Positions 25,309 to 36,119 of a stretch of DNA of 64,000 bases are shown here, one piece after another. The translations under genes and the position numbers were made by a program. Every line of letters starts with the position of its first letter. The first letter of the stretch is position 1. This stretch comes from Nymphaea colorata (Eukaryota; Streptophyta; Magnoliopsida; Nymphaeales; Nymphaeaceae). The DNA lies in assembly GCF_008831285.2 (NCBI RefSeq), contig NC_045142.1:16557354-16621353 (forward strand). The letters run 5' to 3'. The notes beneath the pieces are model-generated. The model worked only from the letters and a program-made list of their open reading frames with translations, was not told the DNA's origin and did not search any database.

Positions 25309-25832
25309 ATATTTACTACCTCCCACATTCTATTTTTATTTAGTGTTTCCATTTCTTCTTGCATCGCTACTTTAGATTACTCTGAGTCTTAGTAACAGAC
25401 CTAAGAATCACACACATAGAAAGAGAAGATATAAAACATTTGTAGTTCTTGCTCAACTTAGAATATAATATGAAATTACCAATAGGGTGTTGAGTACATG
25501 ACCTATGCCCTTTATGAGAGCAATGGATGACTCTTCATTTCCAGCTTTTATCTGACTACCTTCGATTGAGATATTTACTACCTCCCACATTGTATTTTTA
25601 TTTAGTGTTTCCATTTCTTCTTGCATCGCTACTTTAGATTACTCTGAGCCTTAGTAACAGACTTAAGAATCACATACATAGAAAGAGAAGATATAAAACA
25701 TTTGTAGTTCTTGCTCAACTTAGAATATAATATGAAATTACCAATAGGGTGTTGAGTACATGACCTGATGCCCTTTATGAGAGCAATGGATGACTCTTCA
25801 TTTCCAGCTTCTATCTGACTGCCCCCGATTGA
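25309..25832. repeat. 262-bp tandem duplication within element A
   Basis: 25309-25570 and 25571-25832 are adjacent near-identical copies, both starting ATATTTACTACCTCCCACAT. They differ at about ten positions, including one single-base indel (ACCTATG against ACCTGATG). It lies in the linker between integrase and RT. Confidence 0.95.
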
Positions 25833-27134
25833 AATCTCACTGGCACGACTTGGGTCATCTAGGGAAAGTGTGGGATTAGGATTGAGATCGGTGTCACCAG
25901 CCAACTCACCAGCTAACTCTGTTGTAGCCGATCTTCTCCTAGAGTAAACCTGCCCAAAAAAGCAGTGACCTCCACCTCATTTCCAATTGAGCAATCATCA
26001 TCCTTTTTGTGCTCCAGAAGGTCTATAAATTCATTTTTGTACTCTAGAAATTCTGTAAACTAAATATCTTGACTTGAAAAATACTATTCCTTTCTTATGG
26101 GCTTTTCCCCCTAAAGAGAATTCTCACCAAAATAGAAAACATGTTCAAGGAAGGAGACATCTTTGGTTACATGTACACGACAGTTAAAGGGTCTAGACAC
26201 TTATATCGTTTTTGAGTAGGAGAATAACCAAGAAACATGACCTTAATTGCCCCGGGATCAAGTTTCTTAATATTGGGGCTATGATTGTGGATAAAACAAA
26301 TACAACAAAAAACCTGCAGTGGAAGAGAAAAAGGTTCACACTCCTTGCTAACATGGAATGAGGCGTACATCCATTCGACACATGACTAGGCATATGGTTA
26401 ATTAAATATGCATTTGTTAGCACAACTTCACTAGTACTTCTTTGGAAGATGTCGTTGGAATAAGAGAGCCTTGGTAACATTTAGCAATTAATGATTTTTC
26501 TTTCAGCAACCCCATTTTGAGGAGGGGTATAATTATAGGATGTCTTATGAGCTATCCCCCTTTGTCAAAAGAAACTGTCAACATAATGACATGTATACTC
26601 TCGCGCATTCTCAAACCGAAAGGTTTGAACAAAAGATCCAAATTAAGTTTTCACAAGAATGATGAAGGTCTCAATGACATTGGGCACATCACTATGGTCC
26701 TTCAGCAAGTACACAAAGGTGTTGCAAGAGTAATCATCTATAAATGTAATAAAGTACTGGAAATCATGACAAGAGAGAATTCTCGAAGGCCCCCACACAT
26801 CCAAATGAATGAAAGCAAATACTTTAGTAGAACAACTTGTAGAAACATGGTACGAAGTCCTAACATGTTTAGCCAGTTGACAAACATCACATGATAGCAT
26901 AGTCATATCTAGACTGAAAAATAAGCCAGGAAACAACTGTCTAAGCACTCCGAATGGAAGATGCCCAAGTCTCTCATGCCAATGCAAGACAAGCTGAAGG
27001 AAGTCATCTCTACTCTTCTTCATCTTGTTAACCACCGTCACTAGAGCTGTAGCAACACACATGGATAATTGATATAGACCCTTAGAAACCAAACCAATCC
27101 CAATCCCCTTCCCCATCACCAAGTCCTGCAACAC
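25833..27134 (-). pseudogene. Integrase remnant of element A
   Basis: The frame 26643-27134 begins with the zinc-binding GAG-preintegrase region (WHERLGHLPF and CDVCQLAKH, an HHCC pattern). It runs into the catalytic core (HLDVWGP and TFIDDYS). Frames 26193-26480 and 26167-26370 carry the C-terminal core (AYLINHMPS, MFLGYSP). At least two frameshifts break the domain. Integrase would join the cDNA ends to chromosomal DNA. Confidence 0.9.
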
Positions 27135-27141
27135 ACAATGA

Positions 27142-27420
27142 TTAACAAAAAAGAAAAAGTTCGCAATTCAATTCTTTCGTAATCTTACTAACAGACAAGA
27201 GGTTTAAGGGAAGGTGAGGAACATGCAAGGTATTATGAACTAAGAACTTGTTTAACAATGAGAGACTCCCTTTCCTGGCGATCGAGATAGATGAACCATT
27301 GGCAAGAGAAACCATTTCCTTCTCAAAAGAGAGCTTATATTCATGAAATACCTTAGGATTTTCGGTCATGTGGTGCATAGCACCACTACCAACAAACCAC
27401 TCTCTCCCACAAGAATTACT
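27142..27420 (-). pseudogene. Protease region of element A
   Basis: The frame 27142-27378 contains MHHMTENPKVFHEY and VPHLPLNLLSVSK, the conserved blocks after the DSGA active site of copia protease. The active-site residues lie just upstream (27379-27420) and are out of this frame. Confidence 0.85.
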
Positions 27421-27479
27421 TTTTTCACCAGAGATTGTAAGGGTGAGGTTGACTTTTACATCATTTGATGACTCTACCT

Positions 27480-28410
27480 GACTAGTATCAATGTTGCTTA
27501 GGTATGCACAAAGCTCATGAATCTAATTGGAAGAGATTGTTGGTCCCCCCCCCATCTAGAATTGCAATTTTAGAGATAGACTTCTTCCCACTAGAAACTC
27601 TTCCACGACTATTTTTCTTGACAAGATGAAGATCCCAATAAAACTCAATGGTGTGACCATATTTCTTATAGTGAGTAGACTTTTGAGAGGGTTGAGGAGC
27701 CCCCATAGGAGCTCAGCTGATAAGGGCAAGCTACTCATTGCATGAGGAATGAGCCCTCTCCTTCCTTGACGTCACTACTCTTCAGCCTCAATGCATGACT
27801 TCTAATGCCTTCAAAATAGTCATTCACCCTGCCAAGAATATAAACACCATGTTCTTCCATTCTTTGGCCCAATACCGCATCTGGTCTTGGGGAGAATTCC
27901 AAGTATCCTTAGAGTAGTAGTCAAGTTCTTTTCATTTGGATTTTAGTGCCACATAAAAGTCAGCCATAGAAAGCTCTTCTTGCCATAGAGCATATACTTC
28001 TTTTATCAACTGATACACATAGACACCATTTTTCTTTTGACTATACATATGTTCTAAGATAACCCACATATCCCAGGCATTGCTCTTATGAAGAATGAGA
28101 GGTTGAATATCAAATGACACAGAGTTGACAGTCCAGGTTTTAACTTGGTTGTCCTCATGAAACTACATGCCCCACGCTGGGCTAGCCTCAAGTGGTTCAG
28201 TCTTCTTCCCATTGACAGAAGTAATCCACCCCAACCAACAATTTCCATAGTAATAGCAGTGGACCAATGAAAATAATTATCCTTAGTGAGTTGAATAGTG
28301 GTGACTTGAACCAGAATAATTTTAGTTTTGGAGACCCTAACATCTGCCAGGTCAGTACTGACAGTCGATGAATCTGATTCAACCATTACAATGTAGTAAC
28401 TTAACAATCA
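27480..28410 (-). pseudogene. Gag remnant of element A
   Basis: 28054-28407 holds the N-terminal gag signature (LTKDNYFHWSTAITME). 27932-28120 continues with WDMWVILEHMYSQ and LIKEVYALWQ. A CX2CX4HX4C knuckle at 27515-27706 reads STHYKKYGHTIEFYWDLH, so all three cysteines are gone (Ser, Tyr, Tyr) and RNA binding through zinc would be lost. Several frameshifts are present. Gag would form the virus-like particle. Confidence 0.87.
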
Positions 28411-29079
28411 AGAGCACAAGAGGAAGCAACTGTGGCACGCAGTGGTGCAGACAACACCAACAATCGAACAAACAACAATTGTGCAGGCGAGAACAGCAGC
28501 ATAGGCAATAGTAGCTGCTCAGGAAAAAGCTACACAGGTGATGACAACTACATCGGTGAAGGCAGCGACAATAGATGATTCTGGTGACACAGGCGACAAC
28601 AGTAGAAAGCTAGGTGATGCAGGCGACGGTGCCCAAGAAACAACAGTAGACAGCTTGGGTGACGTAGGCAATGGCGTCACTCAAGCAATGGCAAAGGTGC
28701 ATAGGCAACATAGGTTATGGGAGTGACAACAACCAGGAGGGCAGCAGAAAGCATCGGCAATGGCAGACGACCCCAGGGAGGACGACGAAAAGCATCAGCA
28801 GATGGCATATGGTAATAGCAGACAACAACGACAACAATAGGTAGGCAACGATCCTAGGGAGGGCAGCAGAAAGCATTAGCAATGGCAAAAGAAAGTGATG
28901 GCAGGGAGACATGAGCGGCAACCCCATGGCGATCTCAAAGCTCCACGACAATGTTGGATCTTCACAATAGTAGTAGAGGCAACAGGAAGGGGTGATGAAC
29001 GACAACAAGCAGCGGAACTTCACGCCAAAGTGCAATAACCGGCTAGATTATCATCCACAAAACAAAAAACTCAAAAACT
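28411..29079 (-). other. Untranslated leader of element A with internal repeats
   Basis: The region between the PBS and gag. It has degenerate tandem copies of GGGAGGGCAGCAGAAAGCAT at about 28736, 28774 and 28857, and GACAACAGTAG/GGTGA words at 28540-28680. Frames across it are repeat-driven. Confidence 0.7.
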
Positions 29080-29093
29080 TGGCTCTGATACCA
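29080..29093 (-). other. Primer-binding site of element A
   Basis: Plus-strand TGGCTCTGATACCA is a perfect reverse complement of the initiator tRNA-Met site TGGTATCAGAGCCA, directly beside the 5' LTR. Confidence 0.95.
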
Positions 29094-29329
29094 TGTTGAA
29101 TAGAAAAACACACAAATCACACAAATGTAATGTGTAAAACCCCTCAACACGAGGAAAAAACCACGATGATAAGAGATTATTCCAACGCTCACTAGTTGGC
29201 AGTCACTCTCTCTCTTAATTCTCATTCACTTCTAAATTAGGGTACACAGTTTACTTAAATAGGACTCAACATGGACTGTGGGTTGGATGAGGTCCAAACC
29301 CAAACCCAGTCATACAAAACACGTCAACA
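29094..29329 (-). repeat. 5' LTR of element A
   Basis: TGTTGAATAG...ACGTCAACA, 236 bp with TG...CA ends, next to the primer-binding site. Confidence 0.95.
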
Positions 29330-30120
29330 CCACCAATGAAGGTGCATTCGGATCTCCAGCCCAATTAGCATTAGTAAATCAAACAATAATCAAATGATGA
29401 TTCTTCTTCATGAGAATACCTTTTCCAAGTTGCCTTTCAGTTATAGCAACATTTTGTAAGCAGCTTCCATGTGAAGAGTATGAGGTTGGTGCATAAAGTA
29501 ACTAATTGCCCTGACAATGTATGAGATGCCTAGCCTTGTAATAGTTAAGGAGATGAGATTTCCCACCAAATGTTGGAATCTCGCGGCATCCCTAATCAGT
29601 TCACTGATTTTCTTTTTCAATTTAACATTTGCATTAAGGGGGGTATCTATTGATTTAGCTGCCAACATGCCTGCGTAATTAAGCAAGTCTAAAGTGTACT
29701 TCCTTTGATAGAAAATCTTTTCTGTCTGAATGCACCAGTTCAATTCCAAGGAAATACCTTAATTTACCTAGATCTTTAGTCTCAAACTTGAGATTCAACA
29801 TTTGTTTAATTGTTTGAATATTTTGTTTATCGTCTCCAATCACTATAATATCATCCACATAAACACATAGAATCACCATACCTTGGCTAGTATGTAACAC
29901 AAACATAGTGTAATTAGTAATGCATTGCTTAAAGTCCATCTCCATAGAACTTGACTTAACTTAGGAAACCATGCTCGACGAGATCGTTTCAAGCCATAGA
30001 TAGATATATAGAGCCTACGGACTTTTCCAGTGTCATGAGGATGTCCTAGTGAGGCCTCCACATATAATTCTTCTTCTAATTCTCCATGCAGGAATGCATT
30101 TTAACATCCAGCTGAAAAAT
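29330..30120 (-). pseudogene. Reverse transcriptase remnant of element B
   Basis: 29679-29945 carries the catalytic box in LCVYVDDIIVIGDD, then KFETKDLGKLRYFLGIEL. 29441-29749 continues in another frame with QRKYTLDLLNYAGM and 'YFMHQPHTLHMEAAYKML'. The RT-RNase H hinge reaches 29330, where element A interrupts it. Confidence 0.88.
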
Positions 30121-30800
30121 ACCCCAACACTTATTTGCAGCTACAAATAATAGGATCTAGATAGATCTCATGTTGGTCACAGGAGCAAACATTTCTAAGA
30201 AATCAATAGCCTCCTTCTAAGTGTACCCCTTTGCAATCAGCCTCACATTTTACCTTTCACTAGCTCCATCACTGTTCTATTTGATTTGTATATCCAATGA
30301 CATCCAACAATGGCTTTTTCATATGGCAAAGGAACCATGATCCATGTCTTGTTATTTTTTTCTAAGGTTCTCAATTCTTCATTCATAGCTTCTACCTACT
30401 ACCTACTTGGGTTATTACTGCTTCATCAAAAGAAGATGGTTCCTTGTGGGGATGCATACTGGACATCAGCACTTGATAGTCTTTACCCAACTTAGAAAAA
30501 TCAAACTGATGCTCTATGGAATGCATGGCCCTTTCAGACTAAGAGAAATAAAGATAGCATGGCCCTTTCAGACTAAGAGAAATAAAGATAGCAATCTTGT
30601 AATCTGGTGGGCAGCCTAGTGACATGAGTTGAATGTCTAACTTGGAGGTTATGTTGAACTTGATGATGTGGCTATTCGTTTTCAGCATTCTCAAAAGGTC
30701 TAGGGTCACATGAAGCATTAGGAATAACACTTGTGTCCTCAACATGGTGGGGTTATGAGTAAAAAACTTGACATAGAAATGGTCATTTTTGGGTTTTTTT
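30121..30800 (-). pseudogene. RT N-terminus and linker remnant of element B
   Basis: Heavily decayed. Short matches to the copia RT N-terminus are visible in shifted frames near 30060-30250. AGCATGGCCCTTTCAGACTAAG occurs at about 30520 and again at about 30556, a 36-bp tandem duplication (30524-30595). Confidence 0.6.
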
Positions 30801-31600
30801 ATTTCTTCCTATCTTGATTTCCAAATCTCTGATTTCATAAAGTATGGTTCCTTTTCAAAAAATTTCACATTGCGGTAGAGCCTCTTTTGATTAGGATCAA
30901 AATAGTTGAAACCTTTTTGAAGTAGAATACCCAACAAAAATGCGTTTGATATCTCAGTGCTTGTGTTTATTTTGCATCTTTTCTTGAATATGCCCAAAAC
31001 ATTTGCAACCAAAAACATTAATATGATCATTCGACATTTTTCTTTTCTTTAAATTTTTCAAAGGAATTTGATTTTCAATATTGGAACTAGGTAACCAATT
31101 AATCAATTAGAATGCAGCCGAAATAGCATCATCCCAAGAAGCAAATGGCACATTCATATGAAACATAATAGACCATGCAACATTAGTTAAATGCATGTTC
31201 TTGCACTCGGCAACACCATTTTGCTGTGGTCTAACTACACAAGAATTTTGAGGCACAGTTCCATGTTCATGAAAGAAGCCATTTAAAGTATCATTTATAT
31301 ATTTCCTACTACCATCCGGCCTAACAAACTTGAATCTAAAACCATATTGAGTGACAATCATATTGAAAATTTTTTTAAGGCAGTTGCCACTTCACTTTTA
31401 TGTTTCAAAAAAATATAGCCAAGTCACGAGACATATCATCAATGAATGTAACATAATAACTAAAACCAAACACAATATTTACTGGGGCTGGTTCTCAAAC
31501 ACCCGAGTGCACAAGAACAAACAGCCCATCACTTCTAGAGTTAGAACATTTAAAAGGTAAACTACTAGCCTTGGCAAGTTCACAGGCATCACACTACTAA
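30801..31600 (-). pseudogene. Integrase remnant of element B
   Basis: 31107-31361 encodes KFVRPDGSRKYIND, then 'HGTVPQNSCVVRPQQNGVAE', where the catalytic Glu of the DDE triad follows PQQNGV. 30809-31030 has the C-terminal 'FEKEPYF' block. The N-terminal HHCC part (31400-31660) is only faintly recognisable. Confidence 0.85.
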
Positions 31601-31659
31601 TCATCACATGACAATTCAGGAATTAAAAATTTCAAAGCTCTATATGGAACATGTCTCAA

Positions 31660-32040
31660 ACAAGAATGTCAAAGATGAAAATCTAAAGTTGACTTGGACC
31701 CAAGGAACACTATCGCCATCTGCTTAATGTAGTATATACCAGTGCATTTGATGCCTCTACCAAACACTTTCTTTGAGTTCACATCCTGAAAAACATGTTT
31801 AGGAGAAAATATAACTAAACAATTATAAGACTTTGTTGGTTTACTAACAGAGATAAGATTAACTGTTATTTCTGAAATTATTAACACATCAGAATCATGA
31901 TTGTGATTTTAGAATGTTAATAGTTCCTTTAACTACTATGCTAGATCCATTTGTAGTATAAACCGGTCGAACATGCTTAAAACTATTTAAAACAAGTCTC
32001 TGATTTGTCATATGATTGGATGCACGTAAATCAATTACCT
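31660..32040 (-). pseudogene. Protease region of element B
   Basis: Minus-strand 'VIDLRASNHMT' near 32005-32045 sits where the copia protease DSGAS-HMT motif should be; the Ser-Gly of the active site is replaced by Leu-Arg. 31669-31887 holds ITVNLISVSK, the conserved block downstream of protease. Confidence 0.78.
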
Positions 32041-33147
32041 AGTCAATATGCAATGCATGTAAAAGAAAAGAGAGAGAAGACTTACCTGGGTCACTTGAAG
32101 AAGCTTTGGCCATCCATCGGACGGACACCAAATTGGTAGAGCTGAGTTTCGTGTTGGTCATTTGCTCAAAGAACTGCACCAAGTCCTCTTTGGTTACATA
32201 GTTGGAAGTTTTATTTTTTGGTGGTTCCTTGGAGGCCTCCTTGTCACACGATGGTCTGGCCACTAGATCCCAACAATGATCTTTGTTGTGCCCAGTCTTT
32301 TTGCAGTGAGTACACTTAAACTTTGAATGGACCTTAGATTGATATTGATTGACTTTGATCCAAGTTTCATCACTTTGAATCATTGTTTTATTGACATTAA
32401 CTTTCATGGCCATTTTCTTGAGAGGGTCTTCTTTGATCTTGGAGGGTGGATTCATCACCTTCTGCCAGGCCTCTTCTTGTCAACAAGCAAAAAACATTGA
32501 ATGAGGAAGAGGTGAAGTCAAGAGAATCTTTCTAAATTGTTCATAATATGCACCCAAACCAGCAAGCAAATTTGAAGATGGTCTTCCTCAAATTTGAAGT
32601 CTCATCTATTGGGGGACAACACTTGAATATCATCAAACATACTATGCAAGGGAGCAACATATAGGTTGAATGTTTTCCTTTGCAACTAAGTTATGGATCG
32701 CTTGTTTAAGTTCATAAACCTGAGCCAAGTTGTATTTTTCTCCATAGACTTCTTTCACAGTGTCCTAAATTTCTTGAGCAGTAGAGGTATACATAAGACT
32801 TCTAGCAATTTTAGGAACCATCAAATTCAATAACCAGCCCATGATCATACAATTTTCAGATTCACATTTTTCGAATGAAGGATCTGATGTAGCTGGTTGT
32901 TTAATCTTCCCATTAATGTAATTCAGCTTGGATCCACCACTCAAAAAAGCTTAATAGACTTTGACCAACTCAAATAGTCCGTTCTAGAGAAGGGTTTGGT
33001 GGTGAATGGTGACCCACAGAATGTGATTTTGATCGGAGCATCCACTCATTGGTTCCAAGTAGAATTGCTCTCCGGCAGCGGTGTTGTTTTTGATTCAGTC
33101 ATGAATAACTTAACATAGAAAAAAAAAAGCACTTACCAGGTGGTACC
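32039..33147 (-). pseudogene. Gag remnant of element B
   Basis: 32039-32458 has an intact CX2CX4HX4C knuckle (CTHCKKTGHNKDHC), unlike element A. The upstream gag body (32460-33147) is recognisable only in pieces because of stops. Gag starts shortly after the primer-binding site. Confidence 0.82.
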
Positions 33148-33161
33148 ACGCACTGATACTA
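33148..33161 (-). other. Decayed primer-binding site of element B
   Basis: Plus-strand GCACTGATACTA adjoins the LTR. The reverse complement TAGTATCAGTGC differs at two positions from the initiator tRNA-Met type TGGTATCAGAGC. Confidence 0.75.
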
Positions 33162-33511
33162 TGTCACAAAGCAGTCAAAAGGAGTAGATCACCCACACAT
33201 GAACTAAAAGAAACAAGAGGAGACACCATATTTATGTGGTGGCAATGCAACCTACATCCCCTGTGAGAGTTCTTTCACACTTCTATAAATTCACCTTCAA
33301 CCATCACCATATATGGACATGATAAAAGAGAAAAAATCCCAACATGTAGCCAAGAGATGGATCAATCACACAAGGGAAGGGGACTCTCCTTACATGGCAA
33401 ACTCACAACAGTAAAGAGAGGTTGCCAAGAAAAACATACAATAGCAAAGGAATCTTACTCTAAGGGCAAGACGGCGATGGTCAGTCCTCAAGGAGGAAGG
33501 AATCTCTAGCA
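33162..33511 (-). repeat. 5' LTR of element B
   Basis: TGTCACAAAG...TCTCTAGCA, 350 bp. It pairs with 22898-23250 and is followed by the target duplication AGGGA (33512-33516). Confidence 0.93.
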
Positions 33512-33516
33512 AGGGA
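33512..33516. other. Right target-site duplication of element B
   Basis: AGGGA, identical to 22893-22897. Confidence 0.9.
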
Positions 33517-34133
33517 CGCTAGGAACTCGATTGACAAATTGAGATGGATATGGGTTAATAAAGAGAGAGAGAAAAAATCAGTGAGAGAGGAGAAATGAGA
33601 GCTTACTTGTGTTGTGGACCTGTCATGCAGCTGCAAGGTGGAAGTACTGATCCAAAAAGAGAGCTCTCACACAACATAGATAAAAGCTTCAAATGAAGGC
33701 AGCTTAAAAGGCGGAACTGATGGAGATCGAGAGTTTGATGAAGAGAGAGTGGTGGCATGGTCTTTTAACCTATGGCGCAAAGCAATTGAGGAGCTTCCTA
33801 GATGGAATGCTTGCAAAGATACACCCAAACGAGAGTGGAAAGAGAGAAAAAGAGAAACACTAGAGATAACAGCCTTCCGTCTATTCAGTAACCTATAAAT
33901 AGAGACCAAATGTGAGCGAGAGCAGGAAACCTTTATTTCTGATTTAGGGGCGAGTCTTTCCTAAAGCTGACATTTGTTGTTGTCACTATGATGAACAAAG
34001 ATGATCATTTGATACAAGTCCATTATGAGCACACAATGAATTGGATAGAAACTTCACATGGTCTCAATATTCAACCATTGACTTATCTGGCCTTTACCCA
34101 CAACTTAAAGATCTCTCTAGAGTTGCAAGATTC
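33517..34133. other. No supported gene
   Basis: Continues the pre-insertion target of element B. A minus-strand frame of 80 codons at 33667-33909 matches nothing known. It may hold remains of the copia element that starts at 34603, but no domain was seen. Confidence 0.4.
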
Positions 34134-34590
34134 TCATGTTGGACTGAGACACATAAGATTTATGTAATGCAGTCCATGCATCTTGAGCCATAGATGACCA
34201 AATAATTTGCCCAAGATCAACTTGTTCCATAATAAAAATTCTGCCCAACTTAAAGCTAGAGGATATGAAAGTTTCCATGTTATTTTAAAATCAAAATTAA
34301 CTCTTTTCGAAGTACCATCATCAATATATTGACTAGGAGTAGGGAAGGTTCCATCTACAAATTTAATCAAATCTTGACTAAACATAATCCATTTGATTTG
34401 TGACCTTTACAATAAATAACTCAATCGATCCAACTTTATAGAAATGAGACTATCAAATGCATTCAATTGCACCAATGGTGGAGAGGGAGAAGAAACTGAA
34501 CCTGTGTTAGCAATGGAGGAGGAAGCCTCAGATGATTCCATGATGGGAATATTGATTTGAATAAACATGAACAAACCACCCCAATTGAGT
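34134..34590 (-). pseudogene. Gag N-terminus of a third copia element (C)
   Basis: Minus-strand frames 34407-34673 and 34134-34385 read in order as a copia gag start. First comes MESSEASSSIANTGS with 'LVQLNAFDSLISIKLDR'. Then follow FVDGTFPTPSQYI and 'DDGTSKRVNFDF', matching the plant retrotransposon gag pattern in which 'GFVDGT.PCP' precedes the body. A frame change separates the two pieces. Below 34134 the similarity ends, so the element is truncated. No protease or RT of this copy was seen nearby. Confidence 0.8.
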
Positions 34591-34603
34591 AGCTTTGATA
34601 CCA
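34591..34603 (-). other. Primer-binding site of element C
   Basis: Plus-strand AGCTTTGATACCA, the reverse complement of TGGTATCAAAGCT, one change from the initiator tRNA-Met type. It lies about 45 bases upstream of the gag start. Confidence 0.85.
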
Positions 34604-34852
34604 TGCAAGACAGGAGAGAATAATGGGAAAACACTTGACTTTTAACATGGTTTGGCCTCTGGCCTGCATCCATGGTCTATGCAAGCTCCATTATATAATT
34701 GTTGGCATTACATTCATGAAAGGGTCTCACTTATATGAGTTCTGATTATCAATTAGAAACTGATATAGCAAAAATATCTTCATCAGTTATATTGGTTAAT
34801 TATGTCATCTACAACTCGACTTGCAGCTGCCTCAGTATGTTATATCTCAACA
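34604..34852 (-). repeat. Probable 5' LTR of element C
   Basis: Starts TGCAAGACAGG next to the primer-binding site. The far end is placed at TATCTCAACA (34852) by the TG...CA rule. No partner LTR was found in the window, so the outer edge is a guess. Confidence 0.55.
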
Positions 34853-35744
34853 TATATAGAAGACTTCAAAATAGATGGAGCTTATAAAACAGCAGATGTT
34901 GAGCAACACTGGAGCCATCTAATGGAGGTAGAAGCAGAGGAAGCCTGGTAGAGCTAAGAAGAAACTAGGAAGAGATTGAAGGTTGGATGCACTAGTATAT
35001 AGGTTGCTGCGTTTGAGAATACAAGTGAGGCACCAAGAGCTGAATTCCCTAGCCATATGACAGAGGTCTTGGTTATTGGATGTCAATTGAAGAAAGAAAG
35101 ATTCATCCCAGGGTCAAGAAATGAGAGAAGGGTAGGAGATGGGAGGTCGTAACCACAAGCTAGTAGTCGACTCCTTTCAATGAGAGGACGAGTTTTGTGC
35201 ACCACCCTGTGCACACAAACAAGCATACACATGGGAGAGACATGAGTGAACCCTACTATTTATATATGACCTTCAAATATTGACCTGATAGAAAATGTAC
35301 AATATGCATATTTACTTGAATGTCCTAACATTGCACATACACAATAGACGTTCTTAACATGCATTCTTTCCCACCATGGAAGATGACTTGTAGAGAAAAA
35401 AAGTGAGAGGTTCCCATTGAAGGAAGGAAGGAGAGAGGAGGTTGCCAGTGAAGAAAGCTTGGCCTCAAAGAAGAAATAGCAAAAATGCCATCAGAAAGAA
35501 AGGAAGGTGACTTCATAACAATGTCATTGCACTTTATTGTTAGTTGACGTTAAATGACAAAGAAAATGACTTCTCTAGGGATTTTTTTCGAACGATGGAC
35601 ATTCCATGAAATCAAATGAGTACTTTAAGAGGATCTGACAATGAAGGCAAAATGCAAAAAGGAAGAAAATATTGAGGCAATAAGTATGGTGTGTCATACA
35701 ATATGGCCTTCACGGTGCACCTTACTGTTCTCTAGTGCATTGTC
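34853..35744. other. No supported gene
   Basis: Non-coding, no repeat boundary identified. It contains purine-rich stretches at 35390-35520. Confidence 0.45.
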
Positions 35745-36010
35745 TTACACATGAGATAACGACTACGTGAGACAACCTACGTGAGATCATTTGCAGAGAT
35801 AATGACTGTGTCTTAGTTAATGTTTGAGATAATGTGTATGTTGTAATTGTGAGAGATAGTTTGCATAAGATAACGACCACATGATATAATGTTTGAGGTA
35901 ATGTGTGCGAGATAGCTAAGATAATGTGCATGAGATAATGAATACGTGAGATAATGTGTTCGCATTGATATATGAGGTAATGTGTCTAAGATAATGTTCA
36001 ATGTTATTTG
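35745..36010. repeat. Degenerate GAGATAATG tandem array
   Basis: About a dozen irregularly spaced copies of GAGATAATG/GATAATGTG, often followed by TGYATG or CGTGAG, fill some 265 bases. Spacing is about 15-35 bases. It lies just upstream of the FAR1-like frame and could be sub-terminal repeats of the Mutator-like element. Confidence 0.65.
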
Positions 36011-36119
36011 ATAGACAAACTTTATCTATTGTAGATGGTATAATATATATAATATCGACATCATCAGATGGTGACAAAGAAGATAATGAGCGAAGCCTAC
36101 AAACTTTTATCAAATTGAG

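Larger units (their letters stand above)
23660..29329 (-). mobile_element. Ty1/copia element A, nested inside B
   Basis: A complete copia layout of about 5.67 kb, with LTRs of 235 and 236 bp, PBS, gag, protease, integrase, RT, RNase H and a polypurine tract. I count about 34 differences between its LTRs, about 14%, so it is old but younger than B. Both flanks are element B sequence. The flanking pentamers CTACT (23655-23659) and CCACC (29330-29334) are only 3/5 identical, so the target duplication has decayed or the edges are off by a base or two. Stops, frameshifts and an internal tandem duplication make it non-autonomous. Confidence 0.93.
22898..33511 (-). mobile_element. Ty1/copia element B, host of a nested insertion
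   Basis: LTRs at 22898-23250 and 33162-33511 are direct repeats in which roughly one position in six differs. AGGGA at 22893-22897 and again at 33512-33516 is a perfect 5-bp target duplication. On the minus strand the order is LTR, PBS, gag, protease, integrase, RT, then element A, then RNase H, polypurine tract and LTR. Without element A the element is about 4.94 kb, a normal copia length. Frames are broken throughout, so it is not autonomous. Confidence 0.93.

Noticed and set aside
28538-28726. Plus-strand 62-codon frame in the leader of copia A
   Set aside because: It is antisense to the element and composed of repeated GGTGACA-type words.
23655-29334. A clean target duplication for element A
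   Set aside because: CTACT and CCACC share only three of five bases; nesting is supported by the interrupted element B instead.
35745-36010. CRISPR-like or satellite array
   Set aside because: Units are irregular in length and sequence, and this is plant nuclear DNA.
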